DNA from: CAIWCD01 sp043782365
Lineage (GTDB): Bacteria; Myxococcota; Myxococcia; Myxococcales; 40CM-4-68-19
Length of the DNA stretch: 9,452 nt
Assembly: GCA_043782365.1 (NCBI GenBank)
Contig: JAYWAO010000506.1
Coordinates: 1 to 9,452, forward strand
Reading direction: 5' to 3'
The notes below the pieces were generated by a model that saw nothing but the letters and a program-made list of their open reading frames with translations, made no database searches and was not told the origin of the DNA. This document shows positions 1 to 5,754 of the stretch, piece after piece. The position numbers were made by a program, and so were the translations under genes. Numbering within the stretch: position 1 is the stretch's first letter; each line of letters begins with the position of its first letter.

Positions 1-1399
1 CCTTCAGGTCGTGGCCGTCCTTGGCGATCGAGGCGTCTTCGAGCAGCGGGCGGAGCAGGGCGATCGCTTCGGCGGCGGGGACGGCCGGTGCGCCTGCCGA
101 TGCCGATGCCGATGCCGATGCCGATGCCGATGCCGATGCCGATGCCGATGCCGATGCCGATGCCGATGCCGATGCCGATGCCGCCAGACTCTCCGGTCCG
201 GATTCGGCCACGCGCAGCCCGAACAGGTCGCCGCTGCTGTTCGCCTTGGGCTTGGCCGCGGCGAAGAGGTCGCCCGAAGCGGGGGCGGCCTGCACATTCA
301 GCGGCACGTACACCGCCAGCGCGGCCTCGGCCTCCTGCGGCGGCAGCGCGATGGCCACGCCCACGAGACCGTCCTTCAAAGGCTCGCCGAGGCTGGTCTG
401 CGTGAGGAGCCCGACGCGCCCGGCCTTGCGTGCCCGCTCGACCAGCGCGGTCACCTCGGCAGCGCTGGTGGCCACCTTGCGCTCGCCCGCGGGCTCCCGC
501 GGCTCGGGCTTGGGGAGCTGCGTGAGCATCCGGTTGAAGCCCAGGTCCTTGAAGAGCGCCTTCACCCGGTGCTCGTCGATGGGCCCGCAGAGCAGGCCGG
601 CGGGCTCGATCGGTAGCGGAAGATTGTCGAACAGCGCGATCAGCTTCCGCCCGCGCCGGACGTTGTCGAGGTTCGCGAGCAGGTTCTCGCGCAGCTTGGG
701 CTTCTTGATGCCCGGGGCCGCGGCCAGGACGCCCTCGAGCGTGCCATGCTCGGTGAGCAGGCCCGCGGCGGTCTTCTCGCCCACGCCGGGCACGCCCGGG
801 ATGTTGTCGATCTTGTCGCCCGTCAGCGCCAGCAGGTCGCCCACGCGGTCGGGCGCGACGCCCCACTTCTCGATCACCTCGGGCGGCGAGTACCACTTCT
901 CGAGCATCGAGTCGTAGCAGCGGACTTGGGGGCCGCCCGGTTCGGTGGGGGCCTCGACGAGCTGGAGGAGGTCCTTGTCGCCGGAGAGGATCACCACGTC
1001 CATGCCCTGCGCGCGGCCGCGCTTGCAGAGGGTGGCGATGATGTCGTCCGCCTCGTAGCCGCGGTAGCTGAGCCGCTGCAGCGAGAGCGCGTCGATCACC
1101 TGGCCGCAGAGCTCGAACTGCGGCTTGAGCAGCTCCGGCGTCTCGTCGCGGGTGGCCTTGTAGTCGGCGAAGAGCACCTTGCGCGAGGCCTCGGCGTCGA
1201 GGTCGAAGGCGACCGCTAGATAAGTGGGCCGGTGCTCGCGCAGCACCTTGAGGAGCATGCTGGTGAAGACGTGGACCGCGTTGGTGGGCCGGCCGTCGGG
1301 CGCGCGGAGGATGTCGGCGGGGTCCGCCGGGCGGATGGCGTGGAACGCGCGGTAGACCGCGTGGGAGCCGTCGACGAGCCAGAGGGAGGGGGCGGGCAC
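1..1399 (-). CDS. polA: DNA polymerase I, N-terminal part (runs off the left edge)
   Basis: Family A DNA polymerase, which fills gaps and removes RNA primers in replication and repair. About 466 codons are visible; the polymerase domain lies beyond the window. The 5'-nuclease domain (residues 1-290) keeps its metal ligands: LVDGSH near 8-13, AFDLDAEASRK near 64-74, YEADD 115-119, SGDKD 139-143 and GDKIDNIPGVPGVGEKTA 194-211. Residues 310-466 align with the start of the Klenow 3'-5' exonuclease region, ending in LLRPLLED. The E. coli D355-T-E357 motif reads L332-T-Q334 here, so proofreading is probably lost. An insertion of about 70 residues (368-440) contains two SGDLF motifs and an Ala-Ser repeat. 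The GTG start at 1399 is chosen because the protein aligns with E. coli PolA from about five residues downstream of that enzyme's start. No Shine-Dalgarno is evident. Confidence 0.95.
   Translation of the reverse strand, partial: MPAPSLWLVDGSHAVYRAFHAIRPADPADILRAPDGRPTNAVHVFTSMLLKVLREHRPTYLAVAFDLDAEASRKVLFADYKATRDETPELLKPQFELCGQVIDALSLQRLSYRGYEADDIIATLCKRGRAQGMDVVILSGDKDLLQLVEAPTEPGGPQVRCYDSMLEKWYSPPEVIEKWGVAPDRVGDLLALTGDKIDNIPGVPGVGEKTAAGLLTEHGTLEGVLAAAPGIKKPKLRENLLANLDNVRRGRKLIALFDNLPLPIEPAGLLCGPIDEHRVKALFKDLGFNRMLTQLPKPEPREPAGERKVATSAAEVTALVERARKAGRVGLLTQTSLGEPLKDGLVGVAIALPPQEAEAALAVYVPLNVQAAPASGDLFAAAKPKANSSGDLFGLRVAESGPESLAASASASASASASASASASASASASASASAGAPAVPAAEAIALLRPLLEDASIAKDGHDLK
95..183. 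repeat. Perfect hexanucleotide microsatellite (GCCGAT, 14 full copies plus flanking partial copies)
   Basis: Fourteen uninterrupted GCCGAT units occupy 96-179, with one matching base on the left and GCCG on the right. In the polA frame the minus strand reads GCA-TCG, giving 29 residues of alternating Ala and Ser (407-435 of PolA). Because the unit is six bases, gain or loss of copies keeps the frame and changes only linker length by two residues. The absence of any substitution means the array is young or is being homogenised, or that the assembly is uncertain here. Confidence 0.97.
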
Positions 1400-1496
1400 G
1401 GGCGGCGTTCTAGCACGGGGCGGGGGCAGGCTGCGTGGTGAGGACGCACCTCAACCGCCAAGCTCGACTCGCTCCTCGCCGAGACACTCAATCCGA

Positions 1497-2225
1497 CTAC
1501 CCGCAGCTCCGGTCGCCTGCGATCTCCGCCCACGCCTTGGCCTTCGTCGAGAATGAATAGAGCCGGTAGGACAGGCACTCGGTGCTCGTCCACACGGCGA
1601 ACGACGGCAGGCGCTCGCCGGGCAGGACGGCCACGAACGCGAGGCCGCAGCCGTTCGACGAGTCGATGCGCAGCGTCGCCTGCGTTGACTCGATGAAGCA
1701 GGTCTTGTTCTCGAGCCCTCCTCCGTTCCCGCTCGTTGGAGCAGCGAGCACCTCGCGGAACGACGCGCCGCCAAAGCGCCGCACGCGCTGGCCCTCGGTG
1801 TAGGGGCCGCCGGGGTCACGGTCGTCGCCGCTGGAGGGCTTGGGCAACCGGAACTTGCGGTAAGGCCCGAGGCAAACCCGGGCTCCAGCGCCGACGACCA
1901 AACCCTCCTGGCACGGGCCCTGGAACGTGTACTCGACGAATTTCTCCTTGGGTTCGTGGTCGCACATCGGGTCAGCTTTGGACTCGCTCTTGAGCAGAGG
2001 ACCGAGTGGCCGCGCGACGCCGTCTTCACAGAGGACGACCGCTCCGTCTGCGACGGGCCAGTTGTATTCGGAGGTCGTCGGAGCTCCGGTTCGGAGCACT
2101 CCTGACGTCACGCCGGAGAGCCGCCGGTCACCGCTCGGCGGAGGTGGTGGCGTCGCGAGCTTCGGGTCGGCCCAGGCGGGCGCAGCGGACAGAAGCGCAA
2201 TCCAAAGAGAGCAAGCGAGGCGCAC
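1497..2225 (-). CDS. Hypothetical secreted cysteine-rich protein
   Basis: Unrecognised protein of 242 residues. From the GTG at 2225 it begins with a convincing signal peptide: an Arg, a hydrophobic core rich in Leu, Ala and Trp, then APAWA before DPK (cleavage after about residue 19). The mature part starts with a proline-rich stretch and then has eight cysteines (in CEDG, MCDHE, PCQEG, VCLGP, TCFIE, GCGLA, ECLSY and the terminal SCG). The even number suits disulfide bonds in an exported protein. No catalytic motif was recognised. The frame stays open upstream to a GTG at 2420, but that extension is Arg/Gly/Pro-rich and not protein-like, so the signal-peptide start is preferred although no good ribosome binding site precedes it. 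It lies 205 bp downstream of the toxin gene in the same direction. Its third codon positions look less GC-rich than those of polA and the Tad-type genes. Confidence 0.65.
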   Translation of the reverse strand: MRLACSLWIALLSAAPAWADPKLATPPPPPSGDRRLSGVTSGVLRTGAPTTSEYNWPVADGAVVLCEDGVARPLGPLLKSESKADPMCDHEPKEKFVEYTFQGPCQEGLVVGAGARVCLGPYRKFRLPKPSSGDDRDPGGPYTEGQRVRRFGGASFREVLAAPTSGNGGGLENKTCFIESTQATLRIDSSNGCGLAFVAVLPGERLPSFAVWTSTECLSYRLYSFSTKAKAWAEIAGDRSCG

Positions 2226-2430
2226 GGAGATCCAGAGCAGGGGGTGGGGGGAGACTTCCAGGAAACGACCGCGGCCACCAAGGACGGCGCTCGGTGCTCT
2301 AGGCCTTGGCCTGATGGACCTGGGGTGACCCGCCCAGGGACTCGGCCGTTCGCCACCGCCACCAGACCCTTCAGGCCTCCGACCACCGCTCTGCGTGCGC
2401 GCTCGTCGAGGAGCTTGCACTTGGGCCGGG

Positions 2431-2958
2431 TCAACGAATGGGAGGGCCTGCCACGGCTAGCAAGGTGGCGGCGGGCAGGTACAGCTTCCCCGGCGCCCCG
2501 GGCACCGGCGCGAAGCCCCGCGAGACGTAGAAGGCCTCGTTGGACGCTGTGAGTGCATCGACGATGACCGCGACGAACCGCACGAGCTCGAACACCTGCA
2601 CGCAATCCGCGAGCGCGCGCGCGAACAGCTTGGTGCCGAGACCCTGGCCTGTGAAAGCCGTGTCGACTGCGAGCCAAGCCAGCGTCAACATCGGAGGAGG
2701 CCTCGACGGGACGCGGCCTCCCTGCAACCCAGGCGGGACCAGCGCGACGTCGAGGATGCTGTTCGCCAAGGTGTAATACCCGGCGACCCTCCCTCCCGTC
2801 GTTACCAGCACCCGGGTCGTGCTGGTGTGCTTCTCCATCGCGCCGATGGCCTTGTGGATCAGCCACTCATCGACGCGCGGATCGCCGCTCGAGAAGCGCT
2901 TGCGCCGGTGCCGCCGCTCGAGCAACTCGAGGGTGAGGCCCTCGGGAGGGAACGCCAC
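2431..2958 (-). CDS. GNAT-family acetyltransferase toxin (TacT/AtaT type)
   Basis: 175-residue GCN5-related N-acetyltransferase. Toxins of this subfamily acetylate the amino acid on charged tRNAs and stop translation. The typical order of motifs is visible: FSSGDPRVDEWL at 22-33 (the FxSGxxxLDxWL signature), VAGYYTLAN near 58-66, the LAVDTAFTGQGLGTKL strand and acetyl-CoA pyrophosphate loop at 96-111, and FYVSRGF at 144-150 with Tyr145 at the position of the family's catalytic tyrosine. Length matches the family's usual 160-175. The start is a GTG at 2958, only 4 bp after the antitoxin stop, which suggests translational coupling. The upstream partner is a DUF1778-like antitoxin, as in known tacAT, ataRT and kacAT operons. 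The exact target tRNA cannot be read from the sequence. Confidence 0.88.
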   Translation of the reverse strand: MAFPPEGLTLELLERRHRRKRFSSGDPRVDEWLIHKAIGAMEKHTSTTRVLVTTGGRVAGYYTLANSILDVALVPPGLQGGRVPSRPPPMLTLAWLAVDTAFTGQGLGTKLFARALADCVQVFELVRFVAVIVDALTASNEAFYVSRGFAPVPGAPGKLYLPAATLLAVAGPPIR

Positions 2959-2962
2959 GGGT

Positions 2963-3325
2963 TCACCGCACCGAGCGGATCAGCGCGCCCAACGCCCACT
3001 GCGCCGGCGTCGGCGGAGCGACCTCCTGCAGCGCCCGCCAGAAGGCGATCTGCGCCTCCCTGGGCAGCCGGAGCACCTGGGTCTCCGCCTCGAGCAGGTC
3101 TTGCTGCGCGAGGGGCAGGATCCGGCTGCGGACGTAGTCGCTGACGCTCAGGCCGCGGGTCGTCGCGGCCCGCTGCACCAGCAACTTGCTCTGCTTGTCG
3201 AAGCGCACGAGCAGGTTCGCGTCCTTGGCGGCGGTGGCCGGCGCCTTGGTGAGCCCCTTGCGACCGCTCGCCCGGGGCGTGGGCGCACGGGACTGCTTGC
3301 TGGTCTTACGGGTTGGCTTGGTCAC
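2963..3325 (-). CDS. DUF1778/TacA-type ribbon-helix-helix antitoxin
   Basis: 120-residue antitoxin partner of the GNAT toxin. After a basic Lys/Thr/Arg-rich N-terminal tail (residues 1-35) comes a ribbon-helix-helix core: the strand LLVRFD at 38-43, helix KLLVQRAATTRG, then LSVSDYVRSRIL at 59-70. The C-terminal part (about 80-120, with LPREAQIAFWRAL and a PPTP turn) corresponds to the toxin-wrapping segment of DUF1778 proteins. In this family the antitoxin dimer neutralises the acetyltransferase and represses its own operon. The GTG at 3325 is preferred: GGAG lies 9 nt upstream. A longer TTG-initiated form from 3385 would put the palindromic operator inside the coding region. The basic N-terminal tail is longer than in typical members of about 90 residues and may add non-specific DNA contacts. 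Confidence 0.85.
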   Translation of the reverse strand: MTKPTRKTSKQSRAPTPRASGRKGLTKAPATAAKDANLLVRFDKQSKLLVQRAATTRGLSVSDYVRSRILPLAQQDLLEAETQVLRLPREAQIAFWRALQEVAPPTPAQWALGALIRSVR

Positions 3326-3334
3326 AGAGGGATG

Positions 3335-3338
3335 CTCC
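3335..3338 (-). promoter_or_regulatory. Ribosome binding site of the antitoxin gene
   Basis: GGAG on the minus strand, 9 nt before the GTG at 3325. It decides the antitoxin start in favour of this GTG over the upstream in-frame TTG at 3385. Confidence 0.6.
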
Positions 3339-3364
3339 AGAGGGGAAATCAACCTGAGCCTAAC

Positions 3365-3383
3365 GTATCGCTCACAGCGATAC
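3365..3383. promoter_or_regulatory. Perfect 8-bp dyad: candidate operator of the toxin-antitoxin operon
   Basis: GTATCGCT-CAC-AGCGATAC, two perfect 8-base arms around a 3-base centre. The dyad centre lies about 49 nt upstream of the antitoxin start. Ribbon-helix-helix antitoxins of the DUF1778 family bind palindromes in their own promoters, so this is the obvious autoregulatory site. A weak promoter can be read across it on the minus strand: TTGTAT at 3380-3385, a 17-nt spacer, and TAGGCT at 3357-3362. The dyad would then sit over the -35 box and spacer. The arms are seen directly; their role is inferred. Confidence 0.65.
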
Positions 3384-3554
3384 AACCTCGTCGAGCTGCC
3401 TGCACTTCTCCAACCCCACCGAGAGCGGCGCGGGAGGTGTGACTTCGTCCGCGAAGGCCGGCGCAGCCGCGAGCGCGCAGAGGAGCAGCACAGCGAGCAG
3501 CACAGTCCAAGTCAGGCGGGGCAAGAGTTCCTCGATCGCGATCGGACGCGCCAT
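3372..3554 (-). CDS. Small signal-peptide ORF, possible gene remnant
   Basis: 60-residue ORF, not recognised. It has a clear signal-peptide or membrane segment: WTVLLAVLLLCALAAAPAFA at about residues 16-35, ending in a signal peptidase I-like AFA before DEV. Only about 25 residues follow, including LSVGLEKCRQLDEV. That is short for an independent secreted protein, so it may be the 5' end of a larger gene cut short when the downstream toxin-antitoxin module arrived. Its TGA stop lies at the centre of the palindrome at 3365-3383. The stretch coding for LEKCR shares 16 identical bases, in the same phase, with the 3' end of the upstream FHA gene. It could also be a genuine small exported peptide. 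No convincing Shine-Dalgarno was seen; a G-run stands 4 nt before the ATG. Confidence 0.4.
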   Translation of the reverse strand: MARPIAIEELLPRLTWTVLLAVLLLCALAAAPAFADEVTPPAPLSVGLEKCRQLDEVVSL

Positions 3555-3565
3555 TCGACCCCGCC

Positions 3566-3596
3566 CGCGCGCGCCCGGCCACCACAGCGCGCGCGC
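3566..3596. other. Alternating GC inverted repeat after the FHA/TPR gene
   Basis: Two alternating CG tracts (3566-3574 and 3587-3596) are separated by 12 bases and can pair as a stem of at least 8 bp. The site lies about 30 bp beyond the stop codon at 3625 and before the small ORF. It could act as a transcript-ending or 3'-stabilising hairpin for the secretion operon, but there is no T-run. Alternating CG tracts are also common by chance at this base composition. Confidence 0.3.
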
Positions 3597-3624
3597 CCCG
3601 GGCCCTCGGCGGCTCAGCGAGCCC

Positions 3625-5748
3625 TTACCTGCACTTCTCCAACGCCTTCACCGCCGCCGCGTGCGCCGGGCTCGGCGGCTCCGCCCGCGTCATCCGCGCC
3701 GCGCTCTGCAGCTGCTCGCACCCGCCGCTCGCCACCAGCTCCTCGGCGACCTTCTCCAGGCGCGCGAGCTGATCGAGCAGGTGCCCGTCCTTCGGGTTCG
3801 CCGAGAGCCCGCGCGTGTACTCGTCGTAGGCGCTCGAGTACTGGCCTTTGCCGTACTTCTCGTCGCCCGACTTGGTGTGCGCCTGCGTCAGCGTCCCCCG
3901 CATCTGGTCGGCGTAGTAGCTGGCGATCCCCGGCGGCAGCAGCGCCGAGTCGGCCGCCAGCGCCTGGCTCCAGAGCTCGTCCACCTTGGTGAGCTCGCCG
4001 CGCAAGAGCGCCGTCTGCCCCTCGCGGAAGCGGCCGTCCACCAGCCTCACCTTCTCCGCCGCCTCGGCAGCGAGCGCGGCGCTCCGGCCCTTGGCCACCG
4101 CCGGATTGGTCAGGTTGCGCAGCGCGGCGGCGAGGTCGCCCTTGGTGTACGCCTGCACGGCAGCGAGCACCTTCTCGTCGGGGTAGCGGGTCTTGAGCGC
4201 CTTCTGCGCGTCGGCGGCGGACTGCTCGTCGCCGGGCAGCGTGTCGTGGAAGAGCGGGGCGAGCTGCGACGGGCAGGTCCACGGGACCTTCCGCCCGAGC
4301 GCCTTCTCGGCCTTGCGCAGCGACTTGTACGACAGGTCGGCCTCGAGCGAGGTCTGCAGCTGGCACTTGATGTCGAGCGCCATCCCGCACTCGGCGGCGG
4401 CGTCCTCCCACACCTCGCGGCTGGTCTTGGCGAGGCAGGTGCGCCCGTGGCTGCGCACCAGGCCCGTCGCGAGGTCCTTCGCCTTGATCCGGGCGCGGGC
4501 GAAGAAGCGGCTCTGTGGATCGACCTGCGCGAAGAGCCGCAGCGCCTCGTCCTCGTTGCCCAGCCCGGCCTTGCTCTGCGCCTCGGCGAAGACCTTGGCG
4601 GCGGCCTGCTCGCGCCGGGCCTGCACGATCAGCCTGCGCGGCGCCTGCGCCAGCGGGTCGCGCTCGGAGGCCGCCTGCGCGAGCCGCACCGCCTCGTCGA
4701 AGCGGTCGCTCTCGATCGCCCCCTGCGCCTGCTCGGCGAGCGCGCGCGCCTCGTCCTCGGGCGTCTGCTCCTCGGCGGCGGCCTGCGCCTCCCGCTGCGC
4801 GCGCCGCTTCTCTTGCAGGAAGAAGAGCCCCGCGAAGAGCGCCACCATCGCCACCAGCGCGCCCAGCATCAGCTTCTGCCGCGCGTTGGGGTCGGGCGGC
4901 GCGGCGGCGGGCTTCCAGAAGAGCAGCTCGACGTCGCCGAAGCGCAGCCGCGCGCCGTCGGGGAGCAGCTCGTCCTTGGCCACCGGCCTGCCGTCAATAA
5001 ATGTTCCGTTCGCCGAGTCGAGGTCGCGAATCCGGTAGTACCCGCGCTCGTCGCGGTAGAGCTCCGCGTGCCGCCGCGAGACCGAGTCGTCGTCGAGCAC
5101 CACGTCGCACTCGGCGACGCGGCCCACGGTGGCCTTGGGCGGCAGCTTGATCTCGGCGGCGCCCTTGCCCATGCCCCGCAGCGCCGCCCCCGCGCCGACG
5201 CCCTTGATGCCCTCCTCGCCCGTCTTCAGCGTGGGGGCCGGCGCAGCCTTGGGCGGGGCCTTGCGCTCGGCAGCGGCCTTGCCGGCGCCGCCGCCCTTGG
5301 CCTCCTGCTGCGCGATCGCGCGGGCCCGCGCCGCTGCTGCTCCGGCGCGCGCAGAGCCCTGCTGCGGCGGGTCCTTGGGGGCCTCGACCGCCGGCGTGGA
5401 GCGGGCGGCACGCCCTGCGGCCCCGGCTCGGGCGGGGGCCACCGCGCGGGCCGCGCTCCCTGCCGCCGTGCACTTGACGTCGCCCAGCTCGAGCTCGACG
5501 CCCACCGGCACCTCGGTAGGCCCCTCCGCGCGCGCGTCGTTGAAGTAGACCCCGTTGTGCGAGCCGAGGTCCTCCACCACCAGAACGCCGTCGCGCACGA
5601 AGAACCGCGCGTGCCGCCGTGAGACCTCCTTGGACTCCACCACGAAGTCGCAGGTGGCTTCGCGGCCCACCACCACGCCCCGCTCTTCGTCGACGAGCGG
5701 CACCACCTCGCGGCGGCCCGATGGTTCGACGAAGGTGAGGGTGAACAT
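3625..5748 (-). CDS. Two-FHA-domain, membrane-anchored TPR-like protein of the Tad-type locus
   Basis: 707 residues. FHA domain 1 spans about 1-95 (GRE 28-30, SRRH 43-46, GSHNGVYFN 62-70). An Ala/Pro/Lys-rich linker runs 96-200. FHA domain 2 spans about 203-278 (GR 209-210, SRRH 224-227, DSANGTFIDG 244-253). A single hydrophobic segment follows at about 293-312. The rest is helical with TPR-like pieces near 335-366, 388-420 and 628-672. FHA domains bind phosphothreonine, so the N-terminal half should sense Ser/Thr kinase output in the cytoplasm. With one membrane segment the C-terminal half would be periplasmic. Its six cysteines fit that, although the basic EKRRAQRE just after the segment argues against it. 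The ATG lies 6 bp after the ATPase stop, implying coupled translation. It is probably a regulatory or scaffold subunit of the secretion apparatus; no exact family name is assigned. Confidence 0.85.
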   Translation of the reverse strand: MFTLTFVEPSGRREVVPLVDEERGVVVGREATCDFVVESKEVSRRHARFFVRDGVLVVEDLGSHNGVYFNDARAEGPTEVPVGVELELGDVKCTAAGSAARAVAPARAGAAGRAARSTPAVEAPKDPPQQGSARAGAAAARARAIAQQEAKGGGAGKAAAERKAPPKAAPAPTLKTGEEGIKGVGAGAALRGMGKGAAEIKLPPKATVGRVAECDVVLDDDSVSRRHAELYRDERGYYRIRDLDSANGTFIDGRPVAKDELLPDGARLRFGDVELLFWKPAAAPPDPNARQKLMLGALVAMVALFAGLFFLQEKRRAQREAQAAAEEQTPEDEARALAEQAQGAIESDRFDEAVRLAQAASERDPLAQAPRRLIVQARREQAAAKVFAEAQSKAGLGNEDEALRLFAQVDPQSRFFARARIKAKDLATGLVRSHGRTCLAKTSREVWEDAAAECGMALDIKCQLQTSLEADLSYKSLRKAEKALGRKVPWTCPSQLAPLFHDTLPGDEQSAADAQKALKTRYPDEKVLAAVQAYTKGDLAAALRNLTNPAVAKGRSAALAAEAAEKVRLVDGRFREGQTALLRGELTKVDELWSQALAADSALLPPGIASYYADQMRGTLTQAHTKSGDEKYGKGQYSSAYDEYTRGLSANPKDGHLLDQLARLEKVAEELVASGGCEQLQSAARMTRAEPPSPAHAAAVKALEKCR

Positions 5749-5754
5749 GACGGG

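Noticed and set aside
95..183. CRISPR-like or structural RNA reading of the repeat array
   Set aside because: The unit is six bases with no spacers. It is a simple in-frame microsatellite in polA. The Asp-Ala, Cys-Arg, Met-Pro and His-Arg repeat proteins in other frames are its shadows.
1216..1593. Minus-strand ORF overlapping the polA start
   Set aside because: It is out of frame with polA, overlaps its conserved 5'-nuclease start and shows no recognisable domain.
2226..2430. N-terminal extension of the secreted protein up to a GTG at 2420, or a separate promoter/terminator here
   Set aside because: The extension is Arg/Gly/Pro-rich and would bury the signal peptide. Only a 6-bp stem (CCTGGG 2319-2324 with CCCAGG 2333-2338) without a T-run and no convincing promoter were found.
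3326..3385. Longer antitoxin starting at the TTG at 3385
   Set aside because: It would place the perfect dyad inside the coding sequence and lacks a ribosome binding site, while the GTG at 3325 has GGAG at good spacing.
3439..5622. Long plus-strand open frame opposite the two-FHA gene
   Set aside because: Its translation is Arg/Leu/Gly/Ala-rich low complexity with no domain. It mirrors the GC-rich codons of the minus-strand gene, which has clear FHA motifs.
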